Part shown: piece after piece, positions 1 to 11,413 of the stretch
How the letters are laid out: every line of letters starts with the position of its first letter
Numbering within the stretch: the stretch's first letter is position 1
Assembly: GCA_012064385.1 (NCBI GenBank)
Contig: QRDG01000415.1
Location: forward strand, 775,032 to 839,031
DNA from: Puccinellia tenuiflora
Lineage: Eukaryota; Streptophyta; Magnoliopsida; Poales; Poaceae
DNA: 64,000 nt
Reading direction: 5' to 3'
The notes under the pieces: model-generated
What the model saw: the letters and a program-made list of their open reading frames with translations, nothing else
Told to the model about the DNA's origin: nothing
The model's database searches: none
Program-made: the position numbers and the translations under genes

Positions 1-2281
1 TTTTTTTTCTGGATTTTGGGTGGCCTCCTTGGCTCTTTTAAATGCTCTCTCATTTGGCCTCCTTTGGGCTCTTTTATTCTTTTTTTTATTTTATACCTCA
101 CTGTAGGAGCAACACTCTATATTACAAATGGATCATCACACTTTTTGGTACTCATAACTCATAAGACTAATACATGATGTATAAAAGAAGATATGCATGA
201 TCGAGCGTAGTGTGGAAAAAATGTAGAACATGTGGCAAGCCACGCTGCACACTAACTCAATGATCAAGCAAACTATATGATAATGAAGAACGACATCAAG
301 TCATGTAATGTAATGATGGATGTTGCATGGCAATGTATCTCGGAACGGCTATGGAAATGCCATGATAGGTAGGTATGGTGGCTGTTTTGAGGAAGATAGT
401 TGGCTTATGTGTAGGAGAACAAGATGAAGTTCTCCCACGGAGTTGGATGTGCTCGCGAAGTATGCACCAATCTCAATGTGAGAGAGGGCATTGCGCAGCA
501 CCGAAGAGGCTAGCAAAATATGGAAGTGGAAGTGCCAAAAACCAAAACTCGACAATGCATTTCGTATATTGCAAACAACTAGCAGTTTCAATGTTCCACA
601 AATGGTTAGAGACACCCCGAGAGGGATCGTGGCAGTGACACAAGTGCCCCGTTGGCCTCCCCGACCGTTGCAGTAACTACCCACTAGGAACTTATTTTCA
701 ACTTAGTAGAATTCATGATACATTAGCATTGTTGACTTAGGTTGTTTAGTTCAGAAAAGTACGGCTCCATGCTTTAATAACACCTCTCCACTAATCAGCT
801 CTAACACCATTAACCAACATATTTTAACCATTATTTATTTTAGTGCCTCAAAACAATTGAAGGGTATCAAATTATCCACATAGTGATCTACAAGACTATG
901 CAGGTTTTCTACTTCATACCACTGCCACATGCATAGCATTTTTCCGATCTAACACATTAACCAAGCAACCAAAACAACTCTCCAACAAATATAAGTGAAG
1001 AACAAGAGAGTTTAACTTAACAACTAGCAGCTCTAAACAAGATAAAAGCTAAAAGCGAGAGCTTACTAGAAAACAGACAGTAGCTAAGAATACTCGAAAA
1101 GATATAAGCGAAGCAAAGGAGTATTCAAACGAAAAAGCGGGGCGTGTCTCTCTCCCACACAAATAAAGCTAGGATCCAACAAAGATATGACCATCAAACA
1201 AACAAACAAAACTGAAAGTAAAAAGATGCTCCAAGCATAGCACATAATATGTAAAGTGATAAAACGAAGACGACCTTATGATAGTCGATGAAGATGAGGG
1301 GATGCCTTGGGCATCCCCAAGCTTGACTCTTGATAGTTCTTAATATTCAGAGGGGGTTCCATGGGGGCATCCCCAATCTTGAGCTTTGATCCATCCTCGA
1401 TTCCTTCATATTCCTCTCCTTTGGAACTTAAAAACTCCCTTCACACAAAACTTCTCATAATTTGATTGGAGGGTTAGTGCTCATAAATTAAAATGCACAT
1501 GTGTTCAACTCATGACAAATTGCAAAACAACTTCATTTAACATTAGCTACTGTTTACTAAGCCTCAATGTGGTACTCCACCCCTAGAGTATCACATATGA
1601 CGATGGTAAAGAGACAATGCAAAATAAAAGCAGAATCTGTCAAATCTGAACAATCTGTAAAGATCTAATTTTTAGAGGCACTTATGCAGCTCAAATCAAA
1701 AAACTTAAAACTAACTAAAGATATAGAAAAGCATCAGGCTTGCTTTCAAAAATTATCAGAAAAAGATAAAATACTAGAGATTTTAGGATTTTCGTGCAGC
1801 AGGCGCACAGAATCTGTTTTGGACAACAACATAATACCTCGCACTTTCAATGCATTAGAGGCTAAACTTGGCATAAAAAACCAAAAGAAAAGATACAATG
1901 AAGTTTCTACAGAGGTAATAACTTCATGACTCAAGAAAAACAAAAAGCAAACTGAAAGTAAAAGATGGGTTGCCTCCAACCAGCGCTTTTCTTTAACGCC
2001 TTTTAGCTAGGCCTAGTAATTTCAATGATGCTCACATAAGAATAAGTATTGAAATGCAAGGGAGAGCATCATCAAGAAAGTATAAAACACTTTTAAGTCT
2101 AACCCACTTCCTATGCATAGACATCTTGTAAGCAATTAAGCACAAAGTATTGAGCATAGGAAGGTAAAATAAGAGCAACTTCACAACTTTTAGCATAACG
2201 AGAGGCGTTTTAGTAACATGAGAACTCCGACAATCATATTTTCCTCTCTCATAATAATTTTCATTATCATCATGAACAAAC
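1..2281. other. Internal non-coding part of the gypsy-class element
   Basis: AT-rich sequence without a recognisable coding region. Two imperfect copies of a GGCATCCCCAA-type segment lie at about 1305-1380, and a direct repeat of a TTGGCCTCCTTGGCTCTTTT-like unit is at 20-75. Small ORFs here show no family signature. Confidence 0.6.
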
Positions 2282-3295
2282 TCAACAATATAATCTATCA
2301 CTTAAAACAGGCTTTTCATGATCTACAAGCACATAATTTCGGTCCATCTCAAAAATAGTGGAATCAAACCCACTTTCAATAGAATTATAATGTTTATCAT
2401 CAAGTAACATAGGACCATCGTCAAGAGCATTATCATATAAAATTTCTAAGCACAACTCTTCATTAACATGTATCTCAATGGTAGGAACAAATAAAGGACT
2501 ATCATAGGATTTATCAATATAGCACGGATTATCATATATAACAAGATCATTTTTTATCAAAAAGGGATTTTTCAAATGAATCAATGGGATCATAACATTC
2601 ATTCTCCTTTTGTAAGGAAGGAGGACAATCAAATATGTATGAGTTAGATAGTTACTCTCATTAGAAGGTAGAGATGGGTAGATACTCCATTCTTCCCCCT
2701 CTTGTTCGTCACTCCCCTCCTCGTTTTCATCCAATGGGCTTCTAGTTTCAACAATTTCTTCTTCAATAGGCTCCTGCACGACATTAGTCTCTTCTTCTGG
2801 GGGAGATAAACCCTTAAAAAATTCAGTAATATAACAATTTTCATCTTTGTAATTATCCATGCAATATTTAAGTATAGCAAAACTTTCAGATTTATAAGGA
2901 GCATCATCATCATTTTCAATCAAAGAAGAAATTTCATAAGCACCCTTCCACGCAATAAATTCTTCAATAGCTTCCACATCATAAAAATCATAGTTTCCCT
3001 TAGCATAAGATGCTAAGGTTTCATTATCATTACCAGTACATTGAAAAGGAAGGTGTTTAAAATTCATGCTACAACTAGACTCATCACAGCAATAAGATAT
3101 ATCATAATTTAAGCACAAGTCTCTGGCATAATTGTTCAGAGTATTAATTATTTTCCATAAGTGTATCCCTTTTTGTGACAAGCGGTATTCCTTATAATAT
3201 TCTTGTTGATCCTCCGTGAACCCGCCTTGCCAATAAGATCTAGTTTCAAAGAAGTTAACCATTGAGAACAAGTAAATAACTAAGCATACTAACAA
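2282..3295 (-). CDS. Retrotransposon-resident ORF of unknown function (337 aa)
   Basis: This ORF of 337 codons lies about 0.2 kb inside the 5' LTR, where gag would normally start. It shows no gag fold motif, zinc knuckle or protease signature that I recognise. It begins with a short hydrophobic stretch (about residues 1-12), followed by a tyrosine- and asparagine-rich region and a CCDESSC cysteine cluster near residue 70. An acidic middle (about 170-205, many E and D) and an Asp-rich C-terminal half follow. I recall similar proteins annotated as hypothetical in wheat LTR elements. It could be a captured host sequence or an element-specific accessory protein. Its intact frame in an otherwise gene-poor element is notable. 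The true start may be an internal Met. Confidence 0.5.
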   Translation of the reverse strand: MLVCLVIYLFSMVNFFETRSYWQGGFTEDQQEYYKEYRLSQKGIHLWKIINTLNNYARDLCLNYDISYCCDESSCSMNFKHLPFQCTGNDNETLASYAKGNYDFYDVEAIEEFIAWKGAYEISSLIENDDDAPYKSESFAILKYCMDNYKDENCYITEFFKGLSPPEEETNVVQEPIEEEIVETRSPLDENEEGSDEQEGEEWSIYPSLPSNESNYLTHTYLIVLLPYKRRMNVMIPLIHLKNPFLIKNDLVIYDNPCYIDKSYDSPLFVPTIEIHVNEELCLEILYDNALDDGPMLLDDKHYNSIESGFDSTIFEMDRNYVLVDHEKPVLSDRLYC

Positions 3296-3437
3296 AACGA
3301 AAATAAGGACTACACTAATTTTTTGGGTTTTAAAATTTTGAAACAGGAAAATAAACTAAACGAGATACAAAGCAAGCAAGACAAAAACAAAGTAAAGAGA
3401 TTTAGAGTATGAGACTCCCCTTGCTGTAACTCCAAAG

Positions 3438-3455
3438 TCCCCGGCAACGGTGCCA
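3438..3455 (-). promoter_or_regulatory. Gypsy leader / primer-binding-type motif
   Basis: On the minus strand this reads TGGCACCGTTGCCGGGGA, the conserved motif just inside the 5' LTR of many Triticeae gypsy elements. It starts 23 bases after the LTR end rather than directly beside it, so its use as the tRNA primer site is likely by family but not certain. Confidence 0.6.
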
Positions 3456-3478
3456 GAAAACTGCTTGATGGTAGATAT

Positions 3479-5064
3479 TGATAAGTTGGGTGGTGCCCCA
3501 AGCGAAGGCGGAATTGTAGCTAGTAGCAGTTTTCCCTCAATTAAGAACCGAGGTTTATCGAACCAGTAGGACTTTGAAATCAACAACGAGGTGAATGTTG
3601 AAGATCTCTAGCGCTTAGGGATACCTTCAACAGACGTGGACCTGCACACACTCAACCAAATACTTTGTCCCCAACGGCGGAGAGGTTGTCAATCTCTCCG
3701 GTCTCATAGAACACAAAGCGGTTAATTGTATGATGAAATAGATAAAATATGAAAAGTGACCAGAGGAGTAATGATGATTAAAAGCAAGTAAATGAGGTTG
3801 AAAACAATGTAAAAAGATGGACCGGGGGCCATGGGTTCGCTAGTGGAGTCTCTCAAGTACATAAAATATGCATGTGATGGGTGAACGAATTACAGCTACG
3901 AAATTGACAAGATCATGACACAAACCCAATTTAGCTATGACAAAAAGGACATGATAATATTTATGGAGGCATTACGACAAGGAACAAAGACCGTTGAGTC
4001 CAACTGCGTCTTTGTCTAAAAAGTCCACCGTGGGATCGCTATCCAGCCTGTCACCCAACGGTATTAAGTTGCAAGCAACAGACAATTGCATTAAGTAAAG
4101 TGCATGAAGTAAGCAATACTAATATCAAAATAGACATTAACATCGATGTTTTACCCTTATTAGCAACAGCACACCCTCGCCCTTAGACGTTTCTGTCACT
4201 CGTGCCCAGGACAAAAGGGGCATGAACCCACTATCTAGCATAAATACCCTCTCTTGGAGATACACACAATCAATTTGCCAAAGTAACTACGCACATCGGA
4301 GAGCATGCAAGAACATAAATTACTCATATAAGAATCATGCACAATCTGAACATAACTTCATAATCCATCGGATCCTAGCAAACACATCACATAGCATTAC
4401 AATAATCGATCTTGATCATGTTAGGCAGCTCACAAGATCATAAGACATGAAGCACAAGAGAGAGACTACCAACTAGCTACTGCCATGGACCCATAGTCCA
4501 AGGTGAGACTACTCACAAATCATCCCGGAGGAAGGCATGGCGATGAAGAGCCCTCCGGGATTGATCTCCCCTCCGGCAGAGTGCCGGGATCAGCTTCAGA
4601 TTGGACCCCGAACTAGGGTTTTTGGTGACGGCGCGTCGGGGTCGAGTTTCTGGAAAATAATGGCCGCCTCGACGTTTTTAGGTTTTTAGGGATTTTATAG
4701 GCATCGGAGGGGGCCAAGGAGGTGCCCACAGGGCAGGGGCGGGCCCTACCTACGCCCCCCCCCCCGGCCGCGGCAGCTACCCGCGTGAGCCCTGTGGGTT
4801 GCCTCCGAGGCTGCCCTTCGGACTCCGTCTTCGTCTTGGCGTAAAATAATTCCCGTAAATTTTCGTCCAATTCCGAGAATATTTCTAGAAGTAAATTTCC
4901 GAAACAAAAGATAGCAAAAACAGGGAACTGGCACTGGGCATCTTGTCAATAGGTTAGTTCGAAAAAATGCATAAAAATTATATAAATGATAGTAAAAACA
5001 TGTGACAATATCACAAAACTAGCATGGATCACTCAAAAATTATAGATACTTTTGAGACGTATCA
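3479..5064 (-). repeat. 5' LTR of the gypsy-class element
   Basis: The LTR opens on the minus strand with TGATACGTCTCAAAAG at 5064 and closes with ACTTATCA at 3479, so it is bounded by TG and CA and is 1586 bp long. A leader-type sequence lies around 4560-4860, before the 5'UTR-like stretch. The bases after the LTR on the plus strand are AGGAG (5065-5069), the expected position of a 5 bp target duplication; its partner is outside the window. The first bases match those of the solo LTR at 49709-51992, so the two belong to related families. Confidence 0.8.
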
Positions 5065-5614
5065 AGGAGATGAAGATCATCTTCATCGACCTCAAGTGGA
5101 TTAATGCGCAAGGCAAATGTATGATCTTGATAGGGTTTCTATTTTACCGGTCTCATGTTGTTAGTGGAGAGACCGGGTTATAGGATAGATAGCCGTACTA
5201 TCAAGAGGGGCTCTCGACCGAGTATCTTGTTCGTATCGTCGTAGAGAGCACAAACCTTTGCATCCTTGCAATCATATTTATTGGTTCTTATTTGTCTCTT
5301 ATCGTGGTGTGGTCTTGGTGCTTGTCGTGCTTGTCATGACAAGGCTAAGTTCACCGAAAACGGTTTTCATATGCGTCTTCTTTTGCGGTTTCGGTATTGG
5401 AGATTTTGCCGGTTCATCCGTGCGGAAGGTTTCTCTCTTCCTTTTTTGCAAAATCTCCTTTACTTGTTTTAATCATTTCCAAGGATAGCTTTTTGTCGTC
5501 CTCTTTTCAATAAAATTGGTTTCACGTCATTTGGACTTCATTGCAAAAGATATATTATTTCCGGTTTGTGAAATAGAGGTTGATCCTTTCCCCTTTGGTT
5601 TTTACAATATATTG
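5065..5614. other. Unclassified repeat-like segment
   Basis: 550 bp between the gypsy LTR end and the start of the next element. It begins with the presumed target duplication AGGAG. The plus strand has a 5'UTR- or LTR-like look (T-rich, GTCTC and GAGACC motifs near 5151-5172) but no ORF I can assign. It is probably the remainder of an older LTR element into which both neighbours inserted. Confidence 0.35.
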
Positions 5615-8600
5615 TGTAACATCCCAAAACTTTGGAATGTTATAAAAATCACAAAATTCTAAAACTTTTGTTATTAGATAAATGAAAGCCTCCAAATATG
5701 AAGAAAAACTTTTATGAAAGATATTTTTGACATCTTCAAAGATATTTTATTTTAAGTATTCTTTTTACCTCCTATTTTCAAGTTTTAAAGTTTTGGAAAT
5801 AAAATATTTATTTGGGATTATTTTATATAGCCCGAGATAAATGGGTAATTTTTTTAAAAAGGATTTATCAAACTACGTTTTAATAAAAAGATTTCTCCAA
5901 AATTATTTTATTATGAAAATGAGTTTATCATGTTTTATATTTAATATTATTACTCATAATATTTTCTGGATCTTAAATTATTTGAAAAGATATTATAAAA
6001 ACCCTATTTCATAAAATGACATAAAGTTGCCAAATAGGCCTTTATGGAATATTTGATTTTATTTCAAAATATAATATTGTGGAAAAGGTTTCAAAGTATT
6101 TAAAATGGATATTTTGATTTTTACAAAATTTTACCAATTTATTTGAATTGAATTGGAGCTCTATTTCAAAAGATATAAAAGAAAGCAGAAATAAAGAAAA
6201 AGATAAATAGATGACGTCATGCTGACGTCATCAGCATCTTCAACCTCAGGACGTAACGCACGTCCGTTACGGTTCAATGGCCACCTCCTCTTCCCAAATT
6301 GATTGCGGACGTTTTACACCACCAAATCAAGCGCCGTTCGTTCCTATACGAAGCCCTTGATCTCCTCTTTCATTTGCCCCAAAAAGCCCCCTCTGAGACG
6401 CCCCAAGTCTGTCGGATTTTCTCGCCGGAGCTCCGCAACGCCGCTGCCGTATTTCTTCGATTCCGGACAACTTGGTTAGCCCCTGCCGCCAATTCTTGGC
6501 CCTATCTCCTCCTCATGTCTATGCGCACCCCCTCATGCGCCTTCTTGAATTTNNNNNNNNNNNNNNNNNNNNNNNNNNNNNNNNNNNNNNNNNNNNNNNN
6601 NNNNNNNNNNNNNNNNNNNNNNNNNNNNNNNNNNNNNNNNNNNNNNNNNNNNNNNNNNNNNNCGTTTACTAACGATCTCTCCTAATGACCTACTATGTCC
6701 AGGACATGGTCGTGTTCAATCCTAAGTCTTTGGCCGCATGAACTTCTAACCATGTCATCAATTGTAGATATAGTTATGACATCGTCATTTTTTTGAACCT
6801 GATTGATGATATTTGTTCGCGTCACTATGTACCACTCATCCTGCCCTATCATTCGTGTTCAGAAATATTTCCACGAGGAGCCCTCTATAAGCCGTACCAA
6901 ATATGTCCAACATCAGCCCCAAAATCGAGTTCATCGTCGTATCTTGTTCCCCACAGTGTCCACCTCATTAATTCCTTACACCAGAAGATTCCCCTCATCA
7001 AGGCCAACCCCCAGGACATGGTGGTGCATCTTCTTGTTTCGGTTTATCGCACCGTCATTGAAGTCCTACCGTCCACGATGCCGAAGGCCGCCACGAGAGC
7101 ATGTGCGCACCTGCCGCCTACAACAACCACGTCACAGCGTCCGCCTCGTCCTTGTGCACCCCTATCTCGACTACATCGACTACTTCCCGAAGATCATGCG
7201 TGATAATCTCCGTCTACATCGTGTTCCTTGGGTGTCTCCTCATCTACAACGATACTCGTTTCCGTTGGTGAGCCATTTCGTTCTCATGCTGACCATATCT
7301 ATTTCTATCAATGTTTTATATCATGTCATCTTATATAGGTGTAGACAATGGAGTATATCTCAATCTTAATCTTAGGGGTTCTTTTCCTATCATTAGAGTT
7401 AAACGACTTGATATTTATCACTATCGTTCGATGGTATTCACAAAATATCTATCTAATTGCTCTCGTAGAACCACATCATGTCCCATCAACCAATGCCATC
7501 CAATGACCTCATGCCATTCAATCTTATTGAGTTAGCTTGGATTATTCGAAGTACAAATGAGTCATTTGAGTAATCCAATACATCATTAGTTCATATCAAG
7601 CATATGTGTAACTTGTACTATTTTAATAAGTGTTGTCACACTCTATTTAATAGTATTGTAGTTGCACAATTTGGGACTCATGTAATTCTATTCACATGGG
7701 CCATTCTAAATTCTATCTATCTTTTGTGTAGCATGTCAATTCTTTCCAATATATCTCTATGGCCCATTTCTTTCTAATTATTTGACTCGATGACTATGTC
7801 ATCCAACACCTCAATGCCATATCTCGCAAGCCATCCTCAGGCCCTAATATTTATTGCCTAATGATCTTTAAGATCGAAAAGACTAAAATAAAAAGAATTA
7901 ATAAATCTTCCTGTTGTTTGCATTGCTTTTTATGTTGCTATGAATTGTGTGTTTATGTTGTGCTATCCTTTTGACTTATAGATTGAACGGAGAGCTATGA
8001 GCTATGTTGAAAAAGAGTGTGTGAGCAACGACAAGTTCCAAAAGGCAAGTGTATACACTCATGAAGGACCTATTATTTTCTTAATTGCATTATAGATTAT
8101 TTTAGTAGTATGCATGATAGGTTTACTATTGTTTTAATTATGCTATGCAAGCCTGTTAGATCTTTCTTGTTGACTAGGTACCTACATTAATTTAGTAGAA
8201 ATGCTTGCTGCAATTGTGAAGATTTTGATGTAGTAAGTTAAGTGAAAACTCTACTAAATTAATGAATCACCTGGGTGGATTTGGTTTGTTGAGGTGTGCG
8301 AAGTTGAGTGGCTACTCAGGGCCATTTTCTTGTGGTCTAACCTGAGTATGTGCACTTATGGATGGCCACCCAGGGTATTGAGATTCGATGTCACTCCATG
8401 TTTAGTTGCTTCCAGTGCAGCCACTAGTCATATGGGCTCTGTCTTGATTAAGTAAGTTGAGTGGACCTGACAGGACGAACAAGCAGATGTAGGGGATATA
8501 GGTGGGTATTGTTCGGACGTTTGTATGGGAAAGCTCTTCTGAAAGATCTCGTCTTGGTCTTCTCCTTTCCTTTTCACTAAATGAGGGTCAAGGATGGAAT

Positions 8601-9325
8601 GGGTTGATCGAGTCTAGTGGGGAAAGTGCCACAAACTCTCGAGAGTAATAAAACTAAGATCTTAGCCGTGTCCCCGGTTATGGACAATTTTGAGTAACTA
8701 AGCAGGGTTGTTGTCGGAGGATCTCTTCATTCCAATTTCAGAATAAAATTTTGATGGGTGAACATGGGTATATGAGACCTTGGATGCGTTCCATGGGAGT
8801 GTCTCATAATCTTTTGAGAAAGAAATGTTTTATGAAAAGTAGGACAAAATTTGCTTTACGCAATAGCCTTGAACTCCACCGGCCAAATAAGCATGTAGTA
8901 TTAGTCTTGCCATTTTATAATCCACCATAGTATTCACTTGCCGGCCTGTTACAAGGTTTTTGACCCAAATTCCCTGGGCTGCAACGTTAAATGTTGCAGG
9001 CTACGACGACGATGAGTGAGACGTGTCTTCGAGCTTACAACCAACATGATCGCCAGTGGCTCATGGAGATGGAGGAGCTCTGTGCTATTATATGGCTGCG
9101 TGTTGAACTCTGAATAAATTGTTGAACTCTTCACTCTTTTAAAGCTAGCTTCGGCTATGCAAAGTTGTAAGGAATTATTTTACTCCTGGATCATTCGAAT
9201 CGCGTTGTAATAATATTTGACATTGATGCATGATATTACATCTTTTGTGAGTTTCTATCCATACTCGATCCAGGGAATAGCATATTTCACAATGTGGCCT
9301 TGCTTTTCTAAGCGAGGGCGCCACA
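5615..9325 (+). repeat. 5' LTR of the LARD-like element, with assembly gap
   Basis: Starts TGTAACATCCC and ends GCCACA. The first half (5615-6552) is clearly diverged from the 3' LTR, whereas 6663-9325 is almost identical to 13084-15747. The N run inside replaces a stretch that is about 620 bp in the other LTR. ORFs in this LTR are copied in the 3' LTR and are not treated as genes. Confidence 0.75.
6553..6662. other. Assembly gap (110 N)
   Basis: A run of 110 N. The corresponding stretch of the 3' LTR (about 12463-13083) is about 620 bp, so the gap size is probably a placeholder that underestimates the missing sequence. The change in similarity between the two LTRs occurs exactly at this gap. 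Confidence 0.98.
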
Positions 9326-11413
9326 AGATGGTTGCAGAGCGTAATGTTGCCTGTAGGCTCGAAAACCCTAGGTTTGGATTAGAAATAAGAATGACCATAG
9401 GAACAAAAGTTATTTTCTTCTTGTCCAAATCTTTCCTAATATCCTTCTTGTAACTTCCTCACCTAATTGCTTTCTAAGTTATCTTATCTTATTTATAGAT
9501 GACCATAACTCAGAAATGTTTCCGAAGACGTTGAAGATCAATGTGACAATTATGAGAAGCCATCAAGCACCTTTATCGAAGACTTCAAATTTTGACTTCA
9601 CAACATCTAGAAGTACCTCGACGAACTCAAAGAAATAGAAGAGAATCTTGAAGCATTGAAGGAAGAGATAGACTAGACCACCATTTTACCCTAATAGCGT
9701 TATAGTAATATTGTATTGACTTACCAAATTGTGGTATGGCAGTACTATCGTGTCTATTTTGAAAAACCTTGTTGTGTTTGTTTGTTATCCAAACTATAAT
9801 TTCGAAAATTAAGTAGGAGGAGTTATTTTTATCTCTATTGGTTGTTTTATTGTTGATTGATGCTTGCTAGATGTTGCTTGTAAGATGATTTGTCTTGATC
9901 TGCTGTGTATGGGTATTAATACTTCTCTTAGATCTTTCTATCTCTACTCATCAATGCTAAACCAAAACCATACGTCTCACCCACATACCAACCGGGACGA
10001 AAATGATAGCCACCTTGAGATTCCTTATGCAATGCAGCTACTGATAAAAGCTCAGACTCAGTTGACTCAAGCGTTGAGGAATTTGTCTGTAAGAAGAAGT
10101 AGGATGTGGGTTAGAAACTAAAGAGGTAGAGTGATGTAAAAATCCTATTGTACCAACAACAACAAGAAGAACCACTGAAGGAGAAGATGCCAACGAACCG
10201 GCATTGTATAGTAGTAATTCTCTTATATCCTTCTATCTCTACACGTCCATGCTAAGCCCATCCTAGCGAAACAGATGCCTCACCAATAGGCCAACCACAA
10301 TGAACGATTGATGGTACAACGAGTGATGAAAATCCAATCTCACAGATTTCATTGAAGACCCGAAGACTAGTCAACAACAAAACCAAGTAGGAGAAGCAAT
10401 GAAGAATCTCCAAGATGTGAAGTGACGATGTATAGGAATTTTTGCGGTACCCAATAGTTGGAAGAATCGATAGTCTAGTTTAGGCTGTCTTGCAGATTGG
10501 AAACTTTCTGTTGGACAAGTGAGGATGACCGAGTGTTAGAATACGAGACTCACCAGACCAAGTGCAAGGTGATGATTGAGTGCGTCGTGGATTGGCCCCC
10601 ATGACTACTACTCATATCATTCATTTTTGTTATGCGGAATGATAAGTCTTGAGTGACATACCTATGAGAGAGCCGACGATGAAAAGCCTAAACCATAGGA
10701 TGGTAATAAATGTTACACCCTTAGATTAAGGCAAGTGTTGCCAAGGCGTATAAAATACGGTGAGGATAAACCACAGCTTTTGTGAAGAAGAAGAGATTCA
10801 AATGAAAGTTTTTTTCCTACCATGAGAGTTTCGTTAGAAATGGCGGAGTGTTTGCATTGATGGAAGTCAACCATGAAGACGAAGTCTGCCATGGACACGA
10901 CATTAACAGATTTTCAGATATTGTAATGAGACATACTCATCTTGACTTTATAACTTACCCAAAAGAGCAACCCTTCAGTGTCAAAAGTACTTCAACAACC
11001 CTTTTATGCGGTTCACAGCTCTACCGTGAAGGAAAATTCAATTCCAACCCAGTGGGGGAGGATTATGTTTCCAAGTATGTGAACATACACCAACCTGTTG
11101 GAAACGAGGATTCACATTCCCGGACTTTAGGATATTATGCAAGGTTCAAGAAATTACTAAATCCTTATGAGGAGATGGTACATGTTATATATTGGATTTA
11201 AGGATGATGAAGCACAGTCTGAAACAGCTGAAGTGTTTGTTCAACCCAGTATGACCTCCTCACATGCCAGATGATCCCCCAACCCGAAATCCTATTACAA
11301 GACTGCAACAAAAGTTTCTTTTAAGGGTGGTAGCTGACCCAGTTGTCCTAGAACCTATTTCCTTCTAGCCTCTTCGAATCTCGGGGACGAGATTCCTTTT
11401 AAGGGTGGTAGTC
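9326..11413 (+). other. Internal region of the LARD-like element
   Basis: 2088 bp between the LTRs. It holds the primer site at 9329-9340 and a purine-rich tract at 11401-11413. A 117-codon ORF at 10848-11201 has no family signature I recognise. Nothing resembles gag, protease, RT or integrase. Confidence 0.6.

Larger units (their letters stand above)
1..5064 (-). mobile_element. Gypsy-class LTR retrotransposon, 5' part, possibly non-autonomous (LARD-like)
   Basis: Read on the minus strand, a 5' LTR (3479-5064) is followed by a conserved gypsy leader motif (3438-3455) and at least 3.4 kb of internal sequence running off the left window edge. I find no gag, protease, RT or integrase motif in the visible internal part. 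The one long ORF (2282-3295) is not a standard retroelement protein. LTR and leader resemble the Sabrina/WHAM group of Triticeae gypsy elements; this assignment is from memory of the family. The element may carry gag-pol further left, so 'non-autonomous' is inference. Confidence 0.75.

Noticed and set aside
6793..7369. ORFs of 136 and 188 codons, copied at 13116-13791
   Set aside because: They lie in both LTRs of one retroelement, in overlapping frames, and show no protein family features.
10848..11201. 117-codon ORF as a gag gene of the LARD-like element
   Set aside because: No gag or zinc-knuckle features; it lies close to the 3' LTR, not near the primer site.
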